From Alitiscatomonas aceti (GTDB lineage: Bacteria; Bacillota; Clostridia; Lachnospirales; Lachnospiraceae): DNA of 64,000 nucleotides. Location of the stretch: assembly GCF_025567195.1 (NCBI RefSeq), contig NZ_JAOQJF010000001.1, positions 62,001 to 126,000 of the forward strand. The letters are read 5' to 3'. The notes below the pieces were generated by a model. The model made no database searches. It was not told the DNA's origin and saw nothing but the letters and a program-made list of their open reading frames with translations. Within the stretch, counting starts at the first letter, position 1. Every line of letters begins with the position of its first letter. The position numbers and the translations under genes were made by a program. Below, piece after piece: positions 40,194-48,560 of the stretch.

Positions 40194-41645
40194 CTACGCC
40201 TCCAGAAGTGCGATCCCCTTCCTGATCCGCTCCAGGGACTCCTCTTTTCCAAGTACCTCCATGATCTCAGTGGCTCCTGCCGGGGTCATCTGCTTTCCGG
40301 AAACCGCCGTGCGGATGGGCCACATCACGAAGCCGGTCTTTACGCCCTTTTCCGCCACATAGGCGGCCAGGGTCTCATAAAGAGCATCGTTGGAATAATC
40401 CTCCTGGGCCTCCAACAGCGGAAGCACCTCCTTTAAGGTCTCCAGGGAGGTCTCCTTTGTGGTCTTCATCTTTTTATGAACATACATCTCCGGATCATAC
40501 TCCGGAAGCGTCTCAAAGAAATCCACCTGGGCCGCAATGTCCGGGAATACCTCGATCCTGGTCTTTACCATGGCGGCGATCTTCTTAAGATCCAGGGGCT
40601 TTGTGATAACAGCCTTTAAATAAGGCTCCGCCTGGGCATAGAAGGGCTCGAAGTCCATCTTCTTTAAATATTCCCCATTCATCCAGCGCAGCTTTGTCAT
40701 ATCAAACACTGCCGGGGATTTGCTCATGTTGTGGTAGTCAAATTCCTTCACCAGCTCCTCCAGGGTAAAGAACTCCTGGTTGCCTGCCGGGGACCAGCCT
40801 AAGAGAGCTACGAAGTTTACGATGGCCTCTGTTAAAAAGCCCTGCTCTAAAAGGTCCTCAAAGGAGGAATGACCGCTTCTCTTGCTTAATTTTTTATGCT
40901 CCTCGTTGGTGATGGTAGGACAGTGGACGTACACTGGCACCTCCCAGCCGAAGGCCTCGTAAAGACGGTTGTATTTGGGGGAGGAGGACAGATACTCGTT
41001 TCCTCTCACCACATGGGTGATCCCCATCAGATGGTCGTCCACCACGTTGGCGAAGTTGTAGGTGGGGTATCCATCGGATTTAATGAGGACCATATCATCC
41101 AGCTCCGAGTTATCCACACTGATATCGCCGTAAATGTCGTCGTGGAAGGTGGTGGTCCCCTCCTTGGGGTTATTCTGACGGATCACGAAGGGCATTCCGG
41201 CCTTCAGATTGGCCTCCACCTCTTCCTTGGAAAGGCCCAGGCAGTGCTTATCATAGGCCATGATCTCCTCTCCGTTGACGTTCTTCTTTAAGGAATCCAG
41301 ACGCTCCTGGGTACAGAAGCAGTAATAGGCCTCGCCCTTTTCCACCAGCTTTTTCGCGTACTCCATATAGATCCCGGATCTCTGGCGCTCGCTCTGTACA
41401 TAGGGGCCGTAACCGCCGTCCTTATCCGGTCCCTCATCATGGATCAGTCCCGTTTTTTCCATGGTACGGTAGATGATGTCCACCGCTCCCTCCACGTACC
41501 GCTCCTGGTCCGTGTCCTCGATGCGGAGGATGAAATCCCCGCCCTCATGCTTGGCGATCAGATATGTGTAAAGCGCGGTCCTTAAATTTCCCACATGCAT
41601 CCGGCCTGTGGGGCTCGGCGCAAACCTTGTTCTCACTTTTCCCAT
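40194..41645 (-). CDS. gltX: Glutamyl-tRNA synthetase
   Basis: GltX (483 aa) is a class I synthetase charging tRNA-Glu (and, where GatCAB is used, tRNA-Gln). The HIGH-like motif is in RFAPSPTGRMHVGNLRTAL, with FILRIEDTDQERY after it. The KMSKS-like motif is in EEHKKLSKRSGHSSFEDLL. The anticodon-binding C-terminal half is present, and ends KEESLERIRKGIALLEA. AGGAG precedes the ATG. It lies 58 bp after mgtE and 22 bp before the surface protein gene. A tRNA-Glu gene lies about 4 kb away on the other strand. Confidence 0.96.
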   Translation of the reverse strand: MGKVRTRFAPSPTGRMHVGNLRTALYTYLIAKHEGGDFILRIEDTDQERYVEGAVDIIYRTMEKTGLIHDEGPDKDGGYGPYVQSERQRSGIYMEYAKKLVEKGEAYYCFCTQERLDSLKKNVNGEEIMAYDKHCLGLSKEEVEANLKAGMPFVIRQNNPKEGTTTFHDDIYGDISVDNSELDDMVLIKSDGYPTYNFANVVDDHLMGITHVVRGNEYLSSSPKYNRLYEAFGWEVPVYVHCPTITNEEHKKLSKRSGHSSFEDLLEQGFLTEAIVNFVALLGWSPAGNQEFFTLEELVKEFDYHNMSKSPAVFDMTKLRWMNGEYLKKMDFEPFYAQAEPYLKAVITKPLDLKKIAAMVKTRIEVFPDIAAQVDFFETLPEYDPEMYVHKKMKTTKETSLETLKEVLPLLEAQEDYSNDALYETLAAYVAEKGVKTGFVMWPIRTAVSGKQMTPAGATEIMEVLGKEESLERIRKGIALLEA

Positions 41646-41703
41646 TTTTTTCTTCTCCTGTCATTTCCATAGAATTTTAAGGGGCTTTCCCCATGTTTCT
41701 CTT

Positions 41704-43071
41704 TTATGCCGCCATATCCAGCAGATGGCAGGCCAGATTAAAGTATACCATCAGACTCACCGCGTCCACGATGGTGGTGATCATGGGCGACGCCATAATG
41801 GCCGGATCCAGCTTTAATACCTTGGCCCCGATGGGCAGGGTACAGCCGATGGTCTTGGCCGCCACCACAGTGGCAAACATACTGATGACCACCGTAACGC
41901 AGATCATGGTGTTTCCCGGATACTGGATCATCAGGCGGATAAAGTTCACCACCGCCAGCACAAAGCCCACCATAAAGCCGACCCGGATCTCCTTCCATAA
42001 GACCTTTAATACGTCCGACGGCTCGATCTCTCCCAGGGCCATGCCGCGGATCACCATGGTGCTGCTCTGGCTTCCCGAGTTTCCGCCGGTATCCATTAAC
42101 ATCGGGATAAAGCTTACTAACAGCGGCACCGCCGCAAAGGCAGTCTCATATTTTACCAGGATCGCACCAGTGATGGTGCTGGACAGCATCAGGATCAGAA
42201 GCCACGGGATCCTGTTTTTTGCAAGCTGGAACACGCTGGTCTTTAAATACGGCTTTTCACTGGGCAGCATGGCGGCCATCTTCTCGAAGTCCTCGGTGGC
42301 CTCTTCCTCCATGACCTCCATCACATCGTCTACGGTGATGATCCCCACCAGACGATCCTCGCTGTCCACCACAGGGATACATAAAAGTCCGTATCTGTTC
42401 ATCATATCCGCCACAGCCTCCTGGTCCTCGGTGGTGGTCACCTTGATCACATGGGTGTCCATGATGGTCTCTAGGCGTGTCTCATAGGCGTTCATCAAAA
42501 GCTCCTTGACCGTGACCACGCCCTCCAGATGGCGCTTTTCATCCATCACATAGCAGGTATAAATGGTCTCCGAGTCCACGCCGTGATGACGGATATAGGC
42601 AAAGGACTGCTCTACGGTCATGTTCTTTTTCAGGCCCACATACTCGGCCGTCATGATGCTTCCGGCGCTGTTCTCCGGATAATTTAAGAACTGGTTGATG
42701 AGCTTTCTCGTATCCGGCGTCGTATTCTTCAGAACGCGGCGCACCACCGTCGCCGGAAGCTCCTCCAGCATATCCACCGCGTCGTCCACATACAGGTCCT
42801 CCACGATCTCTGAAAGCTCCTTATCGGTGATGCTGTTGATGATGTGGCTCTGGCTTTCCGCCGGAAGCTCCGCAAATACGTCCGTGGCCAGGGCCTTGGG
42901 CAGCATACGGAACACGATCACGGTCTTTTCCGAATCCAGTTCTTCCATAAATGAGGCGATATCCACCTCGTTGATCTCCAGAAGGGCTTCCTTTAACTGC
43001 CGGTACTTTTTTTCCTCCGCCAGATTTAAGAGCTTCTCCTTCTCTTCATTTTCCATAACTTCGTTTGACAT
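41704..43071 (-). CDS. mgtE: Magnesium transporter MgtE
   Basis: MgtE (455 aa) is a magnesium-gated channel/transporter. The N-terminal helical domain includes VFRMLPKALATDVFAELP. The CBS pair covers about 130-255 (SAGSIMTAEYVGL, VDSEDRLVGIITVDDVMEVM). The five-helix pore domain has LLILMLSSTITGAILVKYET, VSFIPMLMDTGGNSGSQSST and KLDPAIMASPMITTIVDA. I chose the ATG at 43071, with GGAGG 8 bases upstream, over an upstream GTG. It has a strong promoter and a roughly 180-nt structured leader, which suggests RNA-level control, as for known mgtE genes under the M-box. Confidence 0.95.
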   Translation of the reverse strand: MSNEVMENEEKEKLLNLAEEKKYRQLKEALLEINEVDIASFMEELDSEKTVIVFRMLPKALATDVFAELPAESQSHIINSITDKELSEIVEDLYVDDAVDMLEELPATVVRRVLKNTTPDTRKLINQFLNYPENSAGSIMTAEYVGLKKNMTVEQSFAYIRHHGVDSETIYTCYVMDEKRHLEGVVTVKELLMNAYETRLETIMDTHVIKVTTTEDQEAVADMMNRYGLLCIPVVDSEDRLVGIITVDDVMEVMEEEATEDFEKMAAMLPSEKPYLKTSVFQLAKNRIPWLLILMLSSTITGAILVKYETAFAAVPLLVSFIPMLMDTGGNSGSQSSTMVIRGMALGEIEPSDVLKVLWKEIRVGFMVGFVLAVVNFIRLMIQYPGNTMICVTVVISMFATVVAAKTIGCTLPIGAKVLKLDPAIMASPMITTIVDAVSLMVYFNLACHLLDMAA

Positions 43072-43250
43072 CGTTTCTTCCTCCACTCCATATTTTCACC
43101 GGCATGGAGGCAAAACGTCCATTAAGAACGGCAATACACATAATGGGACTGCATTATGTCTATTGCCTCAGGTTCCGGGTGGGCGTCTGCCTCTGTCTTG
43201 CAACTTCGGCCTTCCATTATGTGCTCACATCCTTTCTTTTCTGGTCTGCC
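43072..43250 (-). promoter_or_regulatory. Structured 5' leader of mgtE, riboswitch-like
   Basis: The leader can fold in two exclusive ways. The sequence CCATTATGTG (minus strand, complement of 43137-43146) can pair with CACATAATGG further upstream (complement of 43214-43223). It can also form a local hairpin in which GGCAATAGACATAATG (complement of 43152-43167) pairs with CATTATGTGTATTGCC (complement of 43130-43145). Near the start, CTCCAT can pair with ATGGAG next to the ribosome site. I did not find the conserved M-box segment GGTGAGGCT. Confidence 0.5.
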
Positions 43251-43256
43251 TTTCAC

Positions 43257-43285
43257 ATTATAAGTAAATTTTATCCAAATGGCAA
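43257..43285 (-). promoter_or_regulatory. Promoter of mgtE
   Basis: On the minus strand TTGCCA (43280-43285), 17 bp, a perfect TATAAT (43257-43262). Transcription would begin near 43250, about 180 bases before the mgtE start. Confidence 0.75.
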
Positions 43286-43348
43286 CCGCTTACGCAGGAT
43301 TTTCCCAAAAACTTTGTATTCATCCAGCCGTGCGGCAAAGCTCTCCCC

Positions 43349-43795
43349 TTACTTCTGCTCAGGAATGTAAAATTCTGCCTTTCCGCAGTCCTCGCACCGG
43401 AGGACCTGCACGTCCAGTGATCCGCTGGCAAGACGGTTCCAGTCACTGAAAAAGAAGGTCTCCTCCCCCAGCTTAAGCTTCATGGATCCCAGATCCAGCA
43501 TCTCCCCACCGCAGCGGAGACATGTTTTCCCGGTCCGCTTCTGTTCCCGGTCCTCCCTCTCCTTCTCCTGCTTTTCCTCTCTGGTCCTTTCCGCCTGCTC
43601 CACAAATTCCCGCAGCTCCTCCCGGGATTCTGCCCGGCCCGTTTCCCAGGCCAGAAGGCCCCGCTCCACATTGGTCATGGGAGAATATTTCTCATAGCAT
43701 TCCTTACATACGGTCTGGGTCCCATTGCCGCAGTACAGGGATTTTCTCTCCCACCGCCCCAGGGATCTTCCGCAGAAAATACAGATCTTTTCCAT
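43349..43795 (-). CDS. Zinc-ribbon protein of unknown function
   Basis: The 148-aa protein from the ATG at 43795 has three CxxC-type pairs: ICIFCGRSLG and VCKECYEKY at the N-terminus, CLRCGGEM at about 94 and CEDCGKAEFYIPE at the C-terminus, so two zinc ribbons are likely. A highly charged helical linker (EQAERTREEKQEKERED) separates them. An upstream ATG at 43801 lies only one base from the GGAGG site, so the second ATG is preferred. I do not recognise a family with known function. It stands alone between the mgtE leader and the divergent MATE promoter. Confidence 0.75.
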   Translation of the reverse strand: MEKICIFCGRSLGRWERKSLYCGNGTQTVCKECYEKYSPMTNVERGLLAWETGRAESREELREFVEQAERTREEKQEKEREDREQKRTGKTCLRCGGEMLDLGSMKLKLGEETFFFSDWNRLASGSLDVQVLRCEDCGKAEFYIPEQK

Positions 43796-43874
43796 ATACA
43801 TGCCTCCTTCCCGCTCTTTTCTTTATCCTATCACACTGGTCGGCTCCTTTCAACTGCGGAGGCAGTCCAGGCGG

Positions 43875-43903
43875 TTGACTTATGGCGGAATTTGCCGTAT
43901 AAT
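43875..43903 (+). promoter_or_regulatory. Strong SigA-type promoter of the MATE gene
   Basis: TTGACT (43875-43880), 17 bp, TATAAT (43898-43903) on the plus strand. The start codon is about 120 bp downstream. Confidence 0.75.
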
Positions 43904-43911
43904 AGCCACAG

Positions 43912-43941
43912 AAAACGACCATCTACACAGGTCGTTTTTTT
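43912..43941 (+). terminator. Terminator-like hairpin at the very start of the MATE transcript
   Basis: AACGACC (43914-43920) pairs with GGTCGTT (43930-43936), followed by a run of T to 43941. It begins within about five bases of the predicted transcription start and lies about 85 bp before the MATE start codon. It may act as an attenuator or yield a very short RNA. Confidence 0.6.
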
Positions 43942-44024
43942 GTCTGGCTGTACCCCGGCCGCCGTCACGGCCCGGGATGCCTTCATACAGACCTTACATA
44001 AAATTACGAGAGGAGAACCAAACC

Positions 44025-45395
44025 ATGTCATCTGAAAACAAAATGGGGGTCATGCCCATCAACAAGCTGATCCTGTCCATGTCCATCCCCATGATGCTGT
44101 CCATGCTGATCCAGGCCCTTTATAACATTGTAGACAGCATGTTCGTGGCCCAGATCAGCGAAAACGCCCTGACGGCCGTATCCCTGGCCTTCCCGGCACA
44201 AAACCTGATGATCGCCGTAGCTACTGGCACAGGCGTCGGCATCAACGCCACCCTTTCCAGAAGCCTGGGCGAAAAAAACTTCCAGAAGGCCAACCGCATC
44301 GCCATCCACGCCCTGTTCCTGGCCTTCATGAGCTTTCTGGCTTTCGCTGTTTTCGGCCTGTTTTTCGCGGAGCACTTTTTCCTGGCCCAGACCAGGGACC
44401 CGGAGATCGTGGAGATGGGCACCGTCTATCTCCAGATCTGTACCGTCCTTTCCTTTGGGCTCTTCGGCGAGATCGCCTTTGAGCGGCTCATGCAGTCCAC
44501 CGGCCGGACCTTTTACTCTATGATCATCCAGGGAACGGGAGCGATCTTAAATATCATCCTGGACCCCATTATGATCTTTGGTCTCCTGGGCTTCCCGAAA
44601 ATGGGGGTAGCCGGAGCGGCCCTGGCCACTGTCACCGGGCAGATCATTGCCCTGATCCTGGGCTTTGTCCTGAATACCACCAGAAACCACGAGATCCATC
44701 TGGCCTTTAAGGGCTTCCGGCCGGAAAAGGAGATCATCGGCCATATTTATGCCGTGGGCATCCCGTCCATCATCATGGCCTCCATCGGCAGCGTCATGAC
44801 CTTTGGCATGAATAAGATCCTCATTGCCTTCACTTCCACGGCCACTGCCGTATTCGGAGTGTACTTTAAGCTCCAGAGCTTCGTGTTCATGCCTGTATTC
44901 GGCTTAAACAACGGTACTGTTCCCATCATTGCCTATAACTTCGGTGCCGGAAGACCGGACCGGATCGTAAAGACTTTGAAGCTGTCCATCGCCTACGCCG
45001 TTTCCATTATGATCGCGGGGCTTCTGCTGTTCAACCTGGCTGCTGAGAATCTTCTAATGATCTTCAATGCCTCTGACTCCATGCTGGAGATCGGCGTGCC
45101 GGCCCTTAAGATCATCTCCCTGAGCTTTATCTTAGCCGGCTTCGGCATCGCCTGCTCCTCCCTGTTCCAGGCCATGGGCCACGGCATGCTGAGCCTGTGG
45201 GTGTCTGTTTTAAGACAGCTGGTGATCCTCCTTCCCGCGGCCTTTCTTTTCGCAAAGACCCTGGGGCTTTCCTACGTATGGTTCGCCTTCCCCCTGGCAG
45301 AGGTTTTTTCCGCCGGGGTCAGTGCCGTATTCCTGCGCCATGTTTACAAAAAGGAGATCCTTCCGCTGAAACAGTCCCTCAGCCGGGAGAAATAA
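44025..45395 (+). CDS. MATE family efflux transporter
   Basis: From the ATG at 44025 (GAGAGGAG upstream) the protein has 456 aa and about 12 membrane spans, as usual for MATE/NorM-type exporters driven by sodium or proton gradients. Typical segments are LILSMSIPMMLSMLIQALYN, VDSMFVAQISENALTAVSLA, GTGVGINATLSRSLGEKN and VGIPSIIMASIGSVMTFGMN. The substrate cannot be told. A long upstream open frame exists but has no ribosome site. Expression is probably controlled through the promoter and hairpin at 43875-43941. Confidence 0.93.
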   Translation: MSSENKMGVMPINKLILSMSIPMMLSMLIQALYNIVDSMFVAQISENALTAVSLAFPAQNLMIAVATGTGVGINATLSRSLGEKNFQKANRIAIHALFLAFMSFLAFAVFGLFFAEHFFLAQTRDPEIVEMGTVYLQICTVLSFGLFGEIAFERLMQSTGRTFYSMIIQGTGAILNIILDPIMIFGLLGFPKMGVAGAALATVTGQIIALILGFVLNTTRNHEIHLAFKGFRPEKEIIGHIYAVGIPSIIMASIGSVMTFGMNKILIAFTSTATAVFGVYFKLQSFVFMPVFGLNNGTVPIIAYNFGAGRPDRIVKTLKLSIAYAVSIMIAGLLLFNLAAENLLMIFNASDSMLEIGVPALKIISLSFILAGFGIACSSLFQAMGHGMLSLWVSVLRQLVILLPAAFLFAKTLGLSYVWFAFPLAEVFSAGVSAVFLRHVYKKEILPLKQSLSREK

Positions 45396-45404
45396 GATGC
45401 AAAA

Positions 45405-45460
45405 GAAAAAAGCTGCCTCCGGGACCATGATCCATGGTCACCGGAAGGCAGCTTTTTCGT
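45405..45460. terminator. Bidirectional terminator between MATE and yerC-type genes
   Basis: AAAGCTGCCTCCGG pairs with CCGGAAGGCAGCTTT (one bulge), with T runs on both sides (TTTTTCGTTTTATTTTT on plus, TTTTTTCTTTT on minus). Confidence 0.85.
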
Positions 45461-45461
45461 T

Positions 45462-45764
45462 TTATTTTTCCTCGAAGGGATATCCCAGGCGTTTAAACAC
45501 CATATCATAGCCGTCGTTCCCATAATTTAAGGACCGGTTCACCCGGCTGATGGTGGCGGTGGAAGCGCCGGTGCGCTCGGCGATATCCAGATACGTTTTC
45601 TTTTCCCGGAGCATCTTGGCGACCTCATACCTCTGGGACAGGGACAGCAGTTCATTGACCGTACACACGTCCTCAAAAAACGCGTAGCACTCCTCCGGAG
45701 ACTTTAAGGTCAGCACCGCTTCAAAAAGATGGTCCACAGCTTCCGTTTTTATCTTTTTATTCAT
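45462..45764 (-). CDS. YerC/YecD family TrpR-like regulator
   Basis: This 100-aa protein is a TrpR-superfamily DNA-binding protein of the YerC/YecD group. Residues 35-80 form the helix-turn-helix: LLSLSQRYEVAKMLREKKTY and IAERTGASTATISRVNRSLN. The C-terminal YGNDGYDMVFKRLGY is typical. These proteins are small regulators of unknown ligand; in Bacillus yerC lies beside DNA repair and purine genes. Here it ends at the shared terminator after the MATE gene. Confidence 0.9.
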   Translation of the reverse strand: MNKKIKTEAVDHLFEAVLTLKSPEECYAFFEDVCTVNELLSLSQRYEVAKMLREKKTYLDIAERTGASTATISRVNRSLNYGNDGYDMVFKRLGYPFEEK

Positions 45765-45917
45765 GTTCAGACTCCCCTTTGTGAGACATATTTTTCCATT
45801 ATCCGATGGTTTCCCAGCAGCTTCCCTGCCCGATACACAAGTAATATTTTAACACATTAAAGTTTTTAAGTCCAGTCATTTACAAAATATATTTATAAAA
45901 ACCGCTGTTCTCCCCCC

Positions 45918-46736
45918 CTACGTCAGCAAGAACTGCTCCACCACCATTGCAACTCCGTCGTCGTTGTTGGAGGCAGTGATATGATCCGCCGCCTTCCGGA
46001 CCGGAAGCACTGCGTTTTCCATGGCCACCCCCAGGCCTGCATACCGGATCATGGAAAGATCGTTATAGCCGTCACCGCAGGCGATCATCTGCTCCCTGGA
46101 CAGTCCCGACACCTCCAGAAGCCGCTCCAGGCTCTGGGCCTTATCGATGCCCCTGGGAAGGATCTCCAGGAAAAACGGCTCTGACCGGTAAACGCTGAAG
46201 TTTTTTCCCAGGGCCGCCTTCACCCTGGGCTCCACCATGGCCAGATAATCCCCATCATCCATCATCAGGAACTTGGGAACTGGAAAATCCACATAGGACG
46301 CCAGATCTGCCTTCTCCACCACCTCCATGGAGTTGATGCGGCTCTCCAGCTTTCCATAGGGACATTCTGCGTTATTGGTGATGATGCGGCTGTCCTCATA
46401 TGTCAAAATATCCACCCGGTGCTCCTCTGCCAGACCGATGATGGTCCGGTTGGACTCCACCGGCAGCTCCCGGGAAAATACCACTTCCCCGGTGGTGCAG
46501 TTCATGATCCGTCCGCCGTTATAGGACAGGATAAAGCCACCGTAGGCTTTCAGATCCAGCTCCTCCGCCAGGGGCATGACCCCCTGGGTCGGCCTCCCGG
46601 AGGCCAGCACCACCTTTTTCCCCCTGGCCTGGGCCTCCATCAGGGCCTTTTTCGTCCGGGGCGTGATCACCTTATCCCGGTTCGTCAGAGTGCCGTCCAG
46701 ATCCAGCACGATGATCTCATATTGGTTCTGCTTCAT
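45918..46736 (-). CDS. Cof-type HAD hydrolase
   Basis: The 272-aa protein is a class IIB HAD phosphatase of the Cof/YidA type. The nucleophile motif is IIVLDLDGTLTNRDKVI. Motif II is in VVLASGRPTQG, and the C-terminal GDGYNDLSMIRYAGLGVAM carries motifs III-IV. The cap (about 90-195) sets substrate choice, probably sugar phosphates or FMN-like compounds; this is inferred from the family. It starts 2 bp after the enzyme I gene stop, so both are on one mRNA. Confidence 0.9.
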   Translation of the reverse strand: MKQNQYEIIVLDLDGTLTNRDKVITPRTKKALMEAQARGKKVVLASGRPTQGVMPLAEELDLKAYGGFILSYNGGRIMNCTTGEVVFSRELPVESNRTIIGLAEEHRVDILTYEDSRIITNNAECPYGKLESRINSMEVVEKADLASYVDFPVPKFLMMDDGDYLAMVEPRVKAALGKNFSVYRSEPFFLEILPRGIDKAQSLERLLEVSGLSREQMIACGDGYNDLSMIRYAGLGVAMENAVLPVRKAADHITASNNDDGVAMVVEQFLLT

Positions 46737-46738
46737 TT

Positions 46739-48400
46739 CTAAACTCCTTGGTCATTTTCTGTTTCTTCCAGACAGATCTCCCGGATTCTCTTTCTCAAGG
46801 GCAGAAGGAAGGAAGGCGACACCGACAGCTCCCGGATCCCCATTTTCAAAAAGACTTCCGTAAGGGAAGGATCCGCTGCCAGTTCTCCGCAGATCCCGGC
46901 CCGGATCCCGGCTTTTTGGGCGTTTTCTGCCACATATGCGATGAGCCTCAGGACCGCCGGATGACGGGGATCGTAAAAATCATCCAGGCGGTCATTCTGC
47001 CGGTCCGCCGCCAGGGTGTACTGGGTCAGATCGTTGGTGCCGATGCTGAAAAAATCCACCTTTTCCGCCAGCTCTCCGCTTAAAATGGCAGCCGCCGGAG
47101 TCTCGATCATAATGCCCAGGTCCACATGGCCCATGGGGATCCCTTCCCGTTCCAGCTCCTCCCGAACCTGGAACGCCATGGCTTTGGCCTCCTCCACCTC
47201 CCAGAGGGAGGCCACCATGGGAAACATCACTGAGACCTTCCCATAGGCGCTGGCCCGGTAGATGGCCCGCAGCTGGGTGCGGAAGATCTCCGGCCGCTTC
47301 AGGCAGATCCGCAGGGCCCTGAAGCCCATGGCCGGATTGGCCTCTTTTTCTATGCCAAAATAGTCTGCTGTCTTATCTGCCCCAATGTCCAGTGTGCGGA
47401 TGACCACCTCTCTTCCGCCCATGCGCTCTGCTGTCTGGCGGTAGGCAGAAAACAGCTCGTCCTCTGTGGGGTACGTCTCCTTTTCCAGATATAGAAATTC
47501 ACTCCGGAACAGGCCCACGCCTGCGCCCCTGGATCCCAGGACCGCCTCCACATCCTCCGGACCTCCGATATTGGCGTAAAGCTCCACCCGGGTCCCGTCC
47601 CGGGTCACATCCGGCAGGTCCCGGATCTCCAGCAGAAGCCTTGCCGCTTCCTCCTGGCGGGCCTTTTTTTCCTTCAGCCTTTCAAGGGTCTCCGGATCCG
47701 GATCCACATAGAGGATCCCCTCCTCCCCGTCGATGGCCGCCAGTCTTCCGTCCCATTCCCGGGCCACAGGAACCGACACCAGGGCCGGGATCTCCATGGT
47801 CCTTGCCAGAATGGCTGTGTGGGAATTGGCAGAGCCCTGCTCGGTCACAAAGCCCAGGATCTTTTTCTTATCCAGAAGAACGGTCTCGCTGGGAGCCAGG
47901 TCCCTGGCTGCAAGGATCACCGGCTCTGAAAGGGCCGGTCCCCTTCCGCACCGTCCGCCGCCCTTTTCCTCTTCCTCCAGGATCCGCAGGAGACGATCCG
48001 ACACATCCCGGATATCCGCAGCCCTGGCCCTCAGATACTCGTCCTCCATCTCCAGGAACAGACGGCAGAGCTCGTCCCCCACCGTTTCCACTGCAAAGGC
48101 AGCGTTGACCCTCTCTCCTGTGATCGCCCTGGTCACAGAATTTCTGTATTCCTCATCCTTAAGAAGCATCCGGTGGCCCATGAACACCGCAGCGCTGTCT
48201 GCTCCTGCCTCTCCCAGAGCCCTCTCATACAGGGCTTCCAGCTCCTTTTCCGCCTGCTCCAGGGCCCGCTCATAGCGCGAAAGCTCCCTCTCTGTGTCCT
48301 CCACCTGCCGCCGGACCACGCTCGGTTCTTCTTTCTCATAGTACTGGAGCCTTCCCACCGCAGTTCTTTTTAAGACTGATCTTCCTCTGACTATTTCCAT
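46739..48400 (-). CDS. Divergent PTS enzyme I (phosphoenolpyruvate-protein phosphotransferase)
   Basis: From the ATG at 48400 (GGAGG 9 bases upstream) the protein has 553 aa. It has the enzyme I layout. The HPr-binding helical domain is at about 20-140. The phospho-histidine is in TEQGSANSHTAILARTMEIP, where housekeeping PtsI has GGxTSHxAI. The PEP-binding barrel has GVGLFRSEFLYLEKETYPTE, ADKTADYFGIEKEANPAMGF and FSIGTNDLTQYTLAADR. No ptsH is adjacent; a HAD phosphatase follows. It may be a second enzyme I feeding a special PTS or regulatory branch. The N-terminal start MEIVRGRSVLKRTAVG is atypical. Confidence 0.85.
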   Translation of the reverse strand: MEIVRGRSVLKRTAVGRLQYYEKEEPSVVRRQVEDTERELSRYERALEQAEKELEALYERALGEAGADSAAVFMGHRMLLKDEEYRNSVTRAITGERVNAAFAVETVGDELCRLFLEMEDEYLRARAADIRDVSDRLLRILEEEEKGGGRCGRGPALSEPVILAARDLAPSETVLLDKKKILGFVTEQGSANSHTAILARTMEIPALVSVPVAREWDGRLAAIDGEEGILYVDPDPETLERLKEKKARQEEAARLLLEIRDLPDVTRDGTRVELYANIGGPEDVEAVLGSRGAGVGLFRSEFLYLEKETYPTEDELFSAYRQTAERMGGREVVIRTLDIGADKTADYFGIEKEANPAMGFRALRICLKRPEIFRTQLRAIYRASAYGKVSVMFPMVASLWEVEEAKAMAFQVREELEREGIPMGHVDLGIMIETPAAAILSGELAEKVDFFSIGTNDLTQYTLAADRQNDRLDDFYDPRHPAVLRLIAYVAENAQKAGIRAGICGELAADPSLTEVFLKMGIRELSVSPSFLLPLRKRIREICLEETENDQGV

Positions 48401-48422
48401 ACTCCGGTTCCTCCATCCTTTT

Positions 48423-48451
48423 ATTCTAAACATATTTCCTCCAGGAATCAA
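48423..48451 (-). promoter_or_regulatory. Likely promoter of the enzyme I gene
   Basis: On the minus strand TTGATT (48446-48451), 17 bp, TAGAAT (48423-48428). Transcription would begin about 20 bases before the ATG at 48400, which supports that start. Confidence 0.5.
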
Positions 48452-48498
48452 CACCTTCCCCCATCTATGCTGAAAAAAGTGATACTCTTCCGGAGGTC

Positions 48499-48527
48499 TT
48501 GACATTTTTGTCTCCAAAACTCATAAT
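48499..48527 (+). promoter_or_regulatory. Promoter of the C39-like gene
   Basis: A perfect TTGACA (48499-48504), 17 bp, CATAAT (48522-48527), 33 bp before the start codon. Confidence 0.7.
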
Positions 48528-48560
48528 ATAACCATACATACTCTTACAAAGGAGGACCTT

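Noticed and set aside
43072..43250. M-box magnesium riboswitch before mgtE
   Set aside because: Position and structure fit, but the conserved M-box segments (such as GGTGAGGCT and the GACGCCAATGGGT region) are not there. I report only a structured leader.
43725..44024. N-terminal extension of the MATE protein
   Set aside because: The extension overlaps the promoter and hairpin and lacks a ribosome site; the ATG at 44025 has GAGAGGAG.
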